A stretch of DNA of 64,000 nt from Methanococcoides sp. (GTDB lineage: Archaea > Halobacteriota > Methanosarcinia > Methanosarcinales > Methanosarcinaceae): NCBI GenBank assembly GCA_021108275.1, contig JAIORD010000033.1, positions 1-64,000 of the forward strand. Direction: 5' to 3'. The position numbers and the translations under genes are program-made. The number at the start of each line of letters is the position of its first letter. Position 1 is the first letter of the stretch. This document shows positions 9,834 to 17,918 of the stretch, piece by piece. The notes under the pieces were generated by a model. The model saw only the letters and a program-made list of their open reading frames with translations, was not told where the DNA came from and did not search any database.

Positions 9834-10019
9834 ATGACAACAAAAAACAATAATAAATCTGTAAAATGTCCAACCTGTAAAGGAAAAGGGGCTGTTAAGT
9901 GTCAGGTATGTTCAGGAAAAGGAAAAATTGAAGACATAATAAACACTTATACATGTAAAGATTGTAAAGGAACTGGTTTACTAAAATGCCCCAACTGCAA
10001 GGGAAAAGGTCTAGTTTAA
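9834..10019 (+). CDS. DnaJ-type cysteine-rich zinc-binding protein
   Basis: 61 aa built of CxxCxGxG units (CPTCKGKG, CQVCSGKG, CKDCKGTG, CPNCKGKG), the pattern of the DnaJ central zinc domain, here without J-domain or C-terminal domain. The ATG at 9834 is preferred to an upstream TTG. An AT-rich TATA-like box (ACATTTATATAATT) lies about 30 bp upstream, so the transcript may be nearly leaderless. A role in protein-protein contacts or redox is possible; nothing more can be said. Confidence 0.75.
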   Translation: MTTKNNNKSVKCPTCKGKGAVKCQVCSGKGKIEDIINTYTCKDCKGTGLLKCPNCKGKGLV

Positions 10020-10031
10020 AAAAGGAATAAT

Positions 10032-10136
10032 ATGTCAGAAGTTGATAAAATAATTGAAGCGTTCCGATTTATAGCTATACTTATGATTTGTGGCTATGTT
10101 TTAGTCAAAATAGCAGAAACATTTGGATATCTCTGA
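10032..10136 (+). CDS. Small single-pass membrane protein
   Basis: 34 aa: a short charged N-terminus (MSEVDKIIEAF), then a hydrophobic helix (FIAILMICGYVLVKIA). It starts 12 bp after the DnaJ-like gene with GGAATA before the ATG, and the next gene begins 12 bp later, so the three are probably co-transcribed. Function unknown. Confidence 0.45.
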   Translation: MSEVDKIIEAFRFIAILMICGYVLVKIAETFGYL

Positions 10137-10148
10137 ACATAGATTATT

Positions 10149-10745
10149 ATGGATTTAAACAACCTCTTATATCTTTTTGTATTTGTATTACTTATCCTTG
10201 TAGCTTCACGTTTTATGAAAGGTGAAGAAAGACAAATACTACCTCATATAAACACCAATTCACCTAAAGCAACAGCTAATTCTGACACTTTTAAACATCC
10301 CAAAAAAGTATCAAAAATCGATATTGCTTTCGATAACATAATTGATTTTATTCAAAATGAAGTTTCATTTCGTTATGGTAAAAATAAAAAAGAAAAAGAT
10401 TACCAGCAAGACTTAGAAGGGATGTTGCTTGTTCTGAAAGAAAGATATGGGTATATGTCTAATTATGAATCAGTTAATGGTAAACATAGAGTTGATTTCA
10501 TAGTCAATGAAAATATTGGAATTGAAATGAAAGTTAATCGTGGTGGAACACAAGTCCAAAAGGAATTATATAACCAAATAACAGATTACTCAAATTTTTG
10601 TCCTAAAATGATTGGATTGGTTGTGAATATTACAGACAAAAATCCTGAAATCTTACGAAACGAAATCCTGAATAAACTGAAATATCAACATGCAATCCAT
10701 GAAAATGATTATGAAGTAATTGTTTTAGATGTAAACAAGAGCTAA
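10149..10745 (+). CDS. Membrane-anchored PD-(D/E)XK-like nuclease
   Basis: 198 aa. An N-terminal transmembrane helix (residues 3-22) is followed by a linker and a soluble domain. That domain shows HRVDFIVNENIGIEMKVNRGG, which fits the D-(x)n-ExK core of restriction-like nucleases, preceded by a helix with an acidic residue (KDYQQDLEGML). The fold assignment rests on motif reading only. A membrane-tethered nuclease in a mobile element would fit defence or DNA uptake control, but this is inference. Confidence 0.6.
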   Translation: MDLNNLLYLFVFVLLILVASRFMKGEERQILPHINTNSPKATANSDTFKHPKKVSKIDIAFDNIIDFIQNEVSFRYGKNKKEKDYQQDLEGMLLVLKERYGYMSNYESVNGKHRVDFIVNENIGIEMKVNRGGTQVQKELYNQITDYSNFCPKMIGLVVNITDKNPEILRNEILNKLKYQHAIHENDYEVIVLDVNKS

Positions 10746-10756
10746 TTGGTTTTTGT

Positions 10757-10905
10757 TCAATTTTGATACCCTACAATTTTCGCCCAGCCTTCCAATCTCT
10801 CCCTTACATGAACATTCAATGTAAAGGGCTTATCATCCTTTGCATTCTGCTTCATGTAATGCAATGTACCCTTCGAAAATCCCATTTTCTTCAATTCGGC
10901 ATCAG
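10757..10905 (-). pseudogene. Relic of casposase (Cas1) C-terminal HTH domain
   Basis: Reading the minus strand gives KKMGFSKGTLHYMKQNA, then KPFTLNVHVRERLEGWAK and a stop. This matches the C-terminal HTH tail of the casposase at 52500-53720 (KKMGFSKGTLHYMKQNA...FSLNTHVKERVEMWEGC). Only about 49 codons remain and a stop lies just upstream in frame. It marks a former casposon inside the pilin-integrated element. A similar relic lies at 57098-57225. Confidence 0.8.
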
Positions 10906-10985
10906 TTCCAAACTAATAAAACTATTTTTATTAATTTTACAATAATTACAATAAGTTTATATCTATGAACATCATGTTTTAAATT

Positions 10986-11411
10986 ATGACTTCAATATAT
11001 AATTCAAAACAAAATACAAGAGGAGTTACAACGCCTAAAAGATTGTTCGGAAATCTTGAAGGTGCATTCCCTTTGAATGGTACAATTTATGATAAATTAT
11101 CTGGAAAATCTGGTGTATATGTAATTACTGTGGTAGGATGGGAATGGAGAATTCCATATCCTTGTAGTAAGAGTAATATCATATATGTTGGTCAATCAGA
11201 AGATATTGGAAAAAGGCTCAGGCAACACAAATCTGCTGGAATGAATCATGAATTGAAGGTATATGCAGATGGTTGTTCTTTAAATGTCTATTATAGAAGT
11301 GTCTTGAATGTTTCGGAACTGAAAATGTATGAAAGCCAAATGATTCTCCAATTTGAGAATAAATATGGTGGAATACCTATGTGTAATAATCAAACACCGA
11401 ATGTTGATTGA
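10986..11411 (+). CDS. GIY-YIG nuclease domain protein
   Basis: 141 aa. The GIY-YIG fold is visible as GVYVIT (GIY part), NIIYVGQSEDIGKRLRQH (YIG part with the Arg), and YESQMILQFENKYGG with the catalytic Glu region. There are about 45 N-terminal residues before the domain. No DNA-binding module is seen, so this could be a small homing- or defence-type nuclease. The start ATG is close to an AT-rich promoter, probably a leaderless transcript. Confidence 0.8.
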   Translation: MTSIYNSKQNTRGVTTPKRLFGNLEGAFPLNGTIYDKLSGKSGVYVITVVGWEWRIPYPCSKSNIIYVGQSEDIGKRLRQHKSAGMNHELKVYADGCSLNVYYRSVLNVSELKMYESQMILQFENKYGGIPMCNNQTPNVD

Positions 11412-11599
11412 TGGGATGTGAGGAAGAAAGATTATGGGGAATGTCTCATGATAAATTCCCATATTTCCAAAAGAAAGGTTTCTTTGGATTTCTACTAAAA
11501 CGATAGATACATCAAGATTGATAATAAATGGTTTAAATCTGCATTATGAGATACATTGAAAAAGCTATGCTATATCTCATAATAGACGATTCATTGAGA

Positions 11600-14176
11600 T
11601 TATTTTACAATTCTTACAATTGGTTCTGGATTCGCTTTCGTTTCTGCTTTTGCTTTTGCTTCGTCTTTTAATATGATTTCATATATAGAATCAATATTTA
11701 CAATCCCAACTGTCAGTTCTTTGAAATCATCGACAAACTCACCATTTACCAATACTTTTGAATTTTTGCCAAAAGGCATCTCTATTAATTTATCTGATGA
11801 TTTGTATTGCAGGTTAATCTTTGTATTTTTTGGGTACGATTCAAAGGATTTGTTTTTGCCCTTCAAAATAAACCCAATGTCTTTCAATATTTTTTCATAA
11901 ACGAGTTTTGCAACATTCGCTTTGCTTTCATTTATAAGCATCCATAAACGATAGGATGAACCAATTTTTTCGATTACGTATGGCAAATTGATACTATCAA
12001 AGGATAATTTTAAAGCACTTATGTTATATTCAGAAGGTGTTTCGAACATAACGCAATTCACTTTATTTTCAGGCATCAAGAATTTGAAACTGAGATTGTG
12101 GTCACCATCTATATGTTGTGCAAGTAATTTGTCCGTCAAAATCATATCTTTTTTAGACGATTTTTTTCTTACGCTAACATCATTATCGCCAATAATTAAA
12201 TCAAGCAAAGAACTCTTCGAATTTTTTTCAAATTCGTTATTCTCTATTCTCCCATAGTAATAGGTATTATATGGGTGTTTGAATGGTAATGAATTTAAAT
12301 AATTTTTACACAGTATACTTCTTATAAGAGTTTGTTTCCAATCTACTTCTCGTCTGTGCTTTGGTCTTGAAATTTCTTCACCATTTATGCGAACGTTTAT
12401 ATATTTGCTTTGACCCTGCCCATCGGGGTTTATAATTTCAACTCCCCTATCAATTCCCCATGTCACAATGGCTAATATGTCTCTTTCAACACAGCCAAGA
12501 GCAAAGACAATTGATTTTTCTTTTCCGTTTGGGTCTTTTACACGGCTTAATGCTTGAAAAACTTCAATATGCATCATTTCTTCTCGTGCTACCTGAGCTT
12601 TTTCGGCAGAATCACGCATTGGGTCACATGCATGGGCTGGAAGGTGTCCTAATCCTATGAGTATGCAAACTCTTTTTTCGGAATCGACACCCATAACGTC
12701 AGGTGCTCGGTAATAGGTCACTTGTGGAGTGTATTTGGGTTTTTTACCATCTTCAGAATAATTTTCCCAATAATCTTTCCAATAAATATATTCACTAATG
12801 TTTCTGCAAATGATGAGACAATTATTAGAACCATGTAAGTTCATAATTTGTTTGCAACGAGTTTGTATTTCAATTCTACAATTATAAGTAGAATTTCTAC
12901 CAAATGCACTATATGATTTTGTATCGCACAATATTGTCAATTTGTCATTGGTATTTAATGGGTCTCCAAAATTATATTTATGAATATCCGTTCCAGATTT
13001 GAACAATCCACTATAATTAAAATATGTAAATGTTGCTGATGTCACTATTATTTTACTTTTTTTATCAAATTGCTTCGTTTTAAGGAACTCAGATATTACA
13101 GACAAATACTCTTCATTGACAGTACAAATATCTGTCAGTGTGTCGTATGTGTTCTTATTTTTTATTTTTTGGGAATGGAGTGTAATTTTATCTGTTTTCA
13201 CAATATTGATTATGTTAATTATGAAAGAGATATCTTCAGTTGATATTTTTAAACTTTTATGACAATCAATCAAACTAATGAGTTCTTGCAAAATCTTACT
13301 TGATTTTTTCCCAATTTCAGTTTCGCTTATTTCATATTTGTCAGTTTTACGATTATAATATGGTTTCGTATTTCTGTCTATAAAAGCAATGTTTTTCTTT
13401 GGATTAGGAATGGTGCAAGATTGATTTTTACTATATGATGAATACTCTTTATCATCTACGTGTGTATTCAACAATTTCTTTTGTTCCAATACGTCTTTGT
13501 TTTTGATTATTTGAATATAATTGAAAATGAGTTTGCGGAGATTTTTATATTCACCTTTGCTTTTATTTAATTTTCTCATTATATATTGAGCATAGCCGAA
13601 ATCGTGGTTATTGGTCATGTCTAATGACATGACTTCATCAAATGCTAAATTATGGGCTTCATCAAAAATGACAATATCAGATGCAAACAGTTTATCTAAA
13701 ATTTCTGATGCATTTGATTCTGGATACAGTTTAGCCGTTTTCATAGTTGCTACTAATTTATGATAGGTAATAGCAATGCCATCATAATCTTCATCTCTAA
13801 ATATTTTTGTTACAGAACATTTATCATAATGCTTGCACTCATCACCGCAACCATTTGGCAATGGTAAATATGGAAGACAACTCAAATATTCATTCTCTTC
13901 AATTTTTTCTTTATTAAGTATACACTCAAAATTGCTTGGAATATGAATAATATTTGGATTTTCTTTTTGAGATAATCTTCTTACATTTCCCAATATTGTA
14001 TCTTTGATTATTTTGTTTGTAGGTACAACAATTAAAAATTTTAGATTCCGTAATAATGATGCGAGGCATAAAGATGTGGTTGCACCTGCTCGTGTTGTTT
14101 TGAATAGTTGAATTTCGTTATGGTTACTATCAATTACACCTAAAGCTCTTTGCAACCTTATATCTGTGGCACTCAT
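11600..14176 (-). CDS. DEAH-box helicase fused to a primase-like domain
   Basis: About 858 aa. The N-terminal half is superfamily 2-like: a nucleotide-binding loop KTTRAGATTS, the segment LKFLIVVPTNKII, a cysteine cluster (CLPYLPLPNGCGDECKHYDKC) placed like the Fe-S/Zn insert of XPD-type helicases, and the DEAH box IVIFDEAHNLAFDE. The C-terminal ~180 residues resemble the archaeo-eukaryotic primase of TOTE-type systems: a stretch like the inactive counterpart of the DxD strand (VMFETPS), SYRLWMLINE, a YPKNTKINLQ segment and LIEMPFGKNSKVLVNGEFVDD. The acidic DxD pair seems lost, so polymerase activity is doubtful. ATG at 14176 follows GGTGAGT. Confidence 0.65.
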   Translation of the reverse strand: MSATDIRLQRALGVIDSNHNEIQLFKTTRAGATTSLCLASLLRNLKFLIVVPTNKIIKDTILGNVRRLSQKENPNIIHIPSNFECILNKEKIEENEYLSCLPYLPLPNGCGDECKHYDKCSVTKIFRDEDYDGIAITYHKLVATMKTAKLYPESNASEILDKLFASDIVIFDEAHNLAFDEVMSLDMTNNHDFGYAQYIMRKLNKSKGEYKNLRKLIFNYIQIIKNKDVLEQKKLLNTHVDDKEYSSYSKNQSCTIPNPKKNIAFIDRNTKPYYNRKTDKYEISETEIGKKSSKILQELISLIDCHKSLKISTEDISFIINIINIVKTDKITLHSQKIKNKNTYDTLTDICTVNEEYLSVISEFLKTKQFDKKSKIIVTSATFTYFNYSGLFKSGTDIHKYNFGDPLNTNDKLTILCDTKSYSAFGRNSTYNCRIEIQTRCKQIMNLHGSNNCLIICRNISEYIYWKDYWENYSEDGKKPKYTPQVTYYRAPDVMGVDSEKRVCILIGLGHLPAHACDPMRDSAEKAQVAREEMMHIEVFQALSRVKDPNGKEKSIVFALGCVERDILAIVTWGIDRGVEIINPDGQGQSKYINVRINGEEISRPKHRREVDWKQTLIRSILCKNYLNSLPFKHPYNTYYYGRIENNEFEKNSKSSLLDLIIGDNDVSVRKKSSKKDMILTDKLLAQHIDGDHNLSFKFLMPENKVNCVMFETPSEYNISALKLSFDSINLPYVIEKIGSSYRLWMLINESKANVAKLVYEKILKDIGFILKGKNKSFESYPKNTKINLQYKSSDKLIEMPFGKNSKVLVNGEFVDDFKELTVGIVNIDSIYEIILKDEAKAKAETKANPEPIVRIVK

Positions 14177-14304
14177 TTGCACCACTCACCGTTTACATCG
14201 CTTACAATATATTTATATATAATTATGTAGATTTTATTATTGAACATGTTTTCTCCCAGAGGTGTGGATTTTGCAAAGGGGTTCACACACCTGCTATTTT
14301 ATCC

Positions 14305-14469
14305 TTAAATTTTCTCCTCGAAAAAATCGTTAAGTATGTAATTTACAAAAATTGACCTTGGAATAGTCTTTCTGTAATCATCGAGTTTTTCAATTACTGC
14401 TCTATCCAGTGAAAATGCAACTACTGGCTTGCCACGCTGTTCATTTTTAGTTTCGCTATTTTGTTTCAT
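14305..14469 (-). CDS. Small ribbon-helix-helix-type regulator
   Basis: 54 aa. A basic N-terminal strand (GKPVVAFSLDRAVIEKLDDYRKTI) is followed by PRSIFVNYILNDFFEE, the strand-helix-helix layout of small archaeal MetJ/Arc-like regulators. GGAGACC lies ahead of the ATG. It sits about 130 bp upstream of the helicase gene on the same strand and might repress it or the element's integrases. Confidence 0.6.
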   Translation of the reverse strand: MKQNSETKNEQRGKPVVAFSLDRAVIEKLDDYRKTIPRSIFVNYILNDFFEEKI

Positions 14470-15016
14470 TTTAATGGTCTCCTAATTTATTATTACGTTG
14501 TAATATAATTTTATAAATATACCTCCGTGCATATAAACATTCCGATTGAACTGCAACGCAGCATAGCGAAATTGAATACGGCTCAAACAAACACCATTTG
14601 CTAAAAAAGTGAACACTGTTTGGTTGTTCAATTTTAATTTAAGGACAATAAATAACATTCTGAAAAAAATAAAGAACTTTGCATCGGAAATTGTCGATGA
14701 CGGCTTGAATACGTCTTATTTAATCCTGCATTATAAATACTTTCATTTCAATAAAACTTTTTTATTTAATTTTTGAACATAGCATAATGCCCCACCAATA
14801 TTTGAAATCTATATCAGATTCCAAATACACAAAACAATTTATTTATTAGAAAAGCAGATATTCTTATTAGCACAGTTCAACTAAGATTGTTGTGCGGAAA
14901 ATCGAGGTGAATTACGGGGTTAATAATCAAAGTATCTTACAACATAGCGTCTGTTGATGCTATGGAATACGCAAAATAAGGTCAAAAGCAACACCTGAAG
15001 GTCGCTGGAGTTGAAT
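14470..15016. other. Non-coding AT-rich stretch in the integrated element
   Basis: About 550 bp without a supportable gene. A weak inverted repeat lies near 14627-14650 (GAACACTGTTTGGTTGTTC). The right end leads into the pilin terminator. No tRNA or obvious structured RNA was seen. Confidence 0.5.
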
Positions 15017-15031
15017 TTAAAAAAAAAGAAT

Positions 15032-15047
15032 GATGCAGTCATGCACC
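15032..15047 (-). terminator. Terminator hairpin of right pilin gene
   Basis: GATGCAGTCATGCACC forms an imperfect stem-loop 16 bp past the pilin stop; a run of T follows on the minus strand. It is homologous to the hairpin at 5524-5539, showing that the two pilin copies share their 3' flank as well. Confidence 0.6.
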
Positions 15048-15063
15048 ATGTTCTTTAAAGGTT

Positions 15064-15540
15064 TTAGAATCTGATATCCATATCAGCAATCATCTGCTGA
15101 GTTGAAACATCGATGACTGTTACTTCGACAATGTCACCAGTGCCTCCAATTGCTGCAGTGAAATTCGTTACATCAGATGGTGAGCTTGAAACGAAATAAT
15201 CTGTACCTTTAAGTCCAAGATAAAGACGTTCTCCAGCACTAAACTCATTATCAACAATTGCATAGCTCACTCCAGTTCCACCAACAAGGAATTTGGTGTT
15301 TGATGATGAAAGTACAATCCCGTCTCCACCTTGGTGCTCAAGCATAACAATAGCAAATTCACCAGCACTAGTTGCTTCAGATGCACTTGCCCTTACACTT
15401 GCCTGTGGTGCAACATCAGGTGGTGCCATTCCAAACACGAATGCTGCAATGACAGCAGCAAGGATAACAGTGATAGCGACCATCAGGATAACACCGATGA
15501 CCGGAGACACTGCATCTTCATTTCTATTCATTTTAAACAT
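15064..15540 (-). CDS. Type IV pilin with class III signal peptide (intact)
   Basis: 158 aa from the ATG at 15540, which follows GGAGGAATAATAAA; an in-frame upstream ATG at 15573 lacks a ribosome site. Leader MFKMNRNEDA, then VSPVIGVILMVAITVILAA: a class III signal cut by the prepilin peptidase just before the hydrophobic helix. The body is about 110 residues and beta-rich, differing from the left copy. The promoter and leader are outside the 84-bp repeat and the body is inside the element, so this gene is a hybrid of host 5' end and element-borne body. It would be exported and assembled into a surface filament. Confidence 0.88.
   Translation of the reverse strand: MFKMNRNEDAVSPVIGVILMVAITVILAAVIAAFVFGMAPPDVAPQASVRASASEATSAGEFAIVMLEHQGGDGIVLSSSNTKFLVGGTGVSYAIVDNEFSAGERLYLGLKGTDYFVSSSPSDVTNFTAAIGGTGDIVEVTVIDVSTQQMIADMDIRF
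15426..15509. repeat. Right 84-bp direct repeat, putative attR
   Basis: Identical to 5921-6004. To its right lie only the pilin leader codons and ribosome site; to its left lies the element-borne pilin body. Confidence 0.75.
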
Positions 15541-15569
15541 TTTATTATTCCTCCATAAATTGTTACTAA

Positions 15570-15776
15570 TCAATTAGAATCAATTTGTTGCTTTTTCTGC
15601 ACTACTTTTTCAAGCTTGCGAGTCCACATCTCATCATTCATTTCAGTGTACTCACACTCAAGATAATGCTGAACCGCTATGCTCAAAGCTTCCTTTGTAG
15701 ACGGTTCATTTGACTTTTTCTTGAGTTCTTCAAGCTGGTCCTCAGTAAGTACAGTTTGAGCATGTACTATTTTCAT
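15570..15776 (-). CDS. Small conserved methanogen protein (DUF5371-like)
   Basis: 68 aa, MKIVHAQTVLTEDQLEELKKKS...STKEALSIAVQHYLE, a pattern that looks like a ribbon-helix-helix fold with a helical C-terminus. I recall similar proteins in Methanosarcinaceae under DUF5371. It lies 29 bp upstream of the pilin start on the same strand, so it may be co-transcribed with the pilin and could act as its regulator. Confidence 0.7.
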   Translation of the reverse strand: MKIVHAQTVLTEDQLEELKKKSNEPSTKEALSIAVQHYLECEYTEMNDEMWTRKLEKVVQKKQQIDSN

Positions 15777-15998
15777 GAGAACTTCTCCTGATCAGTTTAG
15801 CAATGTGAATATACACACCCCCACCCTCATCATAATAATTATTATTGTATATATCATATATAATGCTTTCGGCATTATAGAATGAGGAATATAAAAACAA
15901 ATGAAAAGAATCCTCCAGATAATGAAAATCAATAAATAAGAATACAAAATAAAAAAGAGAAGAAAGAGAAACTCCCAAGGAGCTTCAAAATATCCAGA

Positions 15999-17156
15999 TT
16001 AGGTTATGATCTTATCAAGCTGGCCGGATTCTATTGCACGGCGTACCTCAAAGGCAACACGTCTTCCTGTGCTCATAGGTTTGCGCCATAAGGTATTGGC
16101 GTATGGGTGACCAACGGACATGTGGACGTTCGTTCCGCCACCAACCCTTGGAGCAACATCATATATGTGGAAGTTCAGATCTTTATCAATGCAGGTCTGG
16201 AGGCAGAAAGGACCAATTACACCGGGGTCATAGAACTCCTTGGATGCCTTGATATACAGTTCTGAAAGTTTGAAAACCTCCTCAAGGAGAGATTCACGAA
16301 GTGTTGCAGAATTGTGACCACATACTGTGTACTCAGGAGTTAGCTGGTGCTCAGCGAGATTCATCTGCTGTGGTGCAGGAAGTCTTACATGACCGTCCAG
16401 ACTTGTCTCGAATCTCCAGTCAATACCAAGGATCTCGGTCTTGTTCATTTCTTCCTCGATAGGGGAATAGAACATGTCAAAATTGAAGACCGGGCCAATA
16501 ATATAGCGCTCGATCCTTGCTTCTGCAAGGGCTTCCCTTGTAATAACACCCTGTTTGATAAGGGACTCGGATTTCTCTACATATTCACTGTAAGTTCCGG
16601 CAGTGAAGAAGCCACGTTCAAGTTTCTTTACTGCATGAGGGAGCTTTACCATTACAAGCTCATCAATATCTTCAGGATCGTTTATCCTTTCAGGGAATGG
16701 AAGACCAGCCTTCTCAAGAAGCCAGTAATAGTCCTGGTCCATACCGCGCTCCTCACTTCTGAGCATGTTCCTGCTTCCGACCATTGGCACACGGAAATCG
16801 TTCTCGACCTCATCGATGTCGCAGTAGGAAGTAAAGGACCTGTTGGGTATGAAAAGAACGTTGTCATCCACAAGCTTCTGCTGGTTCTCTGGAAGCATTA
16901 GCTCATTGAACTTATCATATACAACATAATCATCAACGATACCGCGCACAACATTGCCATTAGCGTCCCTTTTTGACTTGAAGTACTCGGTATATGTCTT
17001 TTCACGACCAGCCTGGCATATTGCAAAGGTCTCGAAGTTTTCCTCGATAGCACCGTCAAATACATCCAATCCTGAGTGAGAAGCAACTGTACCGATCTTT
17101 ATGTCATCAGTATAATAGCTCTCCGCAATCTCAATAATCTCTTTCCTGTCGATCAT
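15999..17156 (-). CDS. purP: FAICAR synthetase (PurP)
   Basis: 385 aa from the ATG at 17156 (MIDRKEIIEIAESYY). PurP is the archaeal ATP-grasp enzyme that formylates AICAR with formate and ATP in purine synthesis, replacing part of bacterial PurH. Recognisable blocks: IGTVASHSGLDVFDGA near the N-terminus, FIPNRSF, VPMVGSRNMLRSEER, and the C-terminal YDVAPRVGGGTNVHM. Length is typical. The longer open frame to 17195 is not preceded by a ribosome site. purD lies apart at 40.3 kb. Confidence 0.94.
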   Translation of the reverse strand: MIDRKEIIEIAESYYTDDIKIGTVASHSGLDVFDGAIEENFETFAICQAGREKTYTEYFKSKRDANGNVVRGIVDDYVVYDKFNELMLPENQQKLVDDNVLFIPNRSFTSYCDIDEVENDFRVPMVGSRNMLRSEERGMDQDYYWLLEKAGLPFPERINDPEDIDELVMVKLPHAVKKLERGFFTAGTYSEYVEKSESLIKQGVITREALAEARIERYIIGPVFNFDMFYSPIEEEMNKTEILGIDWRFETSLDGHVRLPAPQQMNLAEHQLTPEYTVCGHNSATLRESLLEEVFKLSELYIKASKEFYDPGVIGPFCLQTCIDKDLNFHIYDVAPRVGGGTNVHMSVGHPYANTLWRKPMSTGRRVAFEVRRAIESGQLDKIIT

Positions 17157-17262
17157 CCTTTTTGTTCTCCGGGTTTTTGTGATACAATGGAACATGCGTT
17201 ATAAAAGACTTATTCTTACTACAACAAGAGAAAGGGCATAATTCTAAAAGATGACGAAAAGG

Positions 17263-17913
17263 TCAGATCGACCCGGTGAACAATGCGATCAACAAAGGAG
17301 TTATGAAAGTTTCGATAGCCGCTGCCACCAAAAGCAAAGGAGCGATGAAGCGGAAGAAAACATTCAGACCCTGCAGGAACTCCTGTTTGAGAGCAACATC
17401 CCTACCAGCCAGTGCATTGAACACAAGCAGACCCATCCTCAGCCCCATTGCAGCCGAGATCAGTATCATGGGCAGTTCTATCACACCATGCGGAAGAATT
17501 GCTATGGCAACATAAGCAAGACCATTATCCATTGATTCGAGATAGGTGACCACGCCAAGGATATAACCGTTCAAGACCACGAACAACAGGGGAATAATGC
17601 CAAAGCCCAATCCGAATACGAACGCAATGAGGCTTTTTATGGCATTGTTGAAAAAGATGAAGAGCATTATTTCAAAAGCGTTCAGGCTCATTATAAGTTC
17701 TACAAGTTCCTCCAAGCCTTCAAGGGACATGGTAGAGGAAGAAGGATCAACTGCCGTATGAGCATAACCGACAATGACAGAGATAATGAACAAGAGAACA
17801 ATGATACCTATTTCCGGCATGAGACCACGAAGATGCTCACACACATTGCAGCCACCATTGCAAGTATCACCCCTGCATTCGGCATCAACAGAAATATCGT
17901 TGCTCTCATCCAT
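17263..17913 (-). CDS. SpoIIM-family (DUF95) membrane protein
   Basis: About 216 aa from MDESND. A short cysteine-containing N-terminus (CRGDTCNGGCNVC) is followed by several transmembrane helices. The family pattern is clear: NNAIKSLIAFVFGLGFG, VVLNGYILGVV, LPHGVIELPMILISAAMGLRMG. The start lies 5 bp after the stop of the DUF63 gene, so the two are an operon. Archaeal SpoIIM-like proteins have no settled function; transport or membrane remodelling has been proposed. Confidence 0.85.
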   Translation of the reverse strand: MDESNDISVDAECRGDTCNGGCNVCEHLRGLMPEIGIIVLLFIISVIVGYAHTAVDPSSSTMSLEGLEELVELIMSLNAFEIMLFIFFNNAIKSLIAFVFGLGFGIIPLLFVVLNGYILGVVTYLESMDNGLAYVAIAILPHGVIELPMILISAAMGLRMGLLVFNALAGRDVALKQEFLQGLNVFFRFIAPLLLVAAAIETFITPLLIALFTGSI

Positions 17914-17918
17914 TATTA

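Larger units (their letters stand above)
6005..15425. mobile_element. Integrative element inserted in a type IV pilin gene
   Basis: About 9.4 kb between the two 84-bp direct repeats. It is more AT-rich than the flanking core genes. It carries two tyrosine recombinases, a large HTH/coiled-coil protein, a DnaJ-type zinc protein, a PD-(D/E)XK-like nuclease, a GIY-YIG nuclease, a helicase-primase-like protein and a ribbon-helix-helix protein. No capsid, conjugation or clear replication-initiator gene is seen. On its right it contributes a full pilin body plus terminator (15017-15425), which keeps the interrupted host gene functional. Boundaries are inferred from the repeats. Confidence 0.75.

Noticed and set aside
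5556-15573. The two pilin copies as a simple tandem duplication
   Set aside because: One copy lacks its leader with a sharp break exactly at the end of the 84-bp identity, and integrase and other element genes lie between; insertion explains this better. Not fully excluded without an empty site.
15742-15978. 78-aa minus-strand ORF upstream of the DUF5371-like gene
   Set aside because: Low-complexity, Tyr/Phe-rich, overlaps the promoter region and has no ribosome site.
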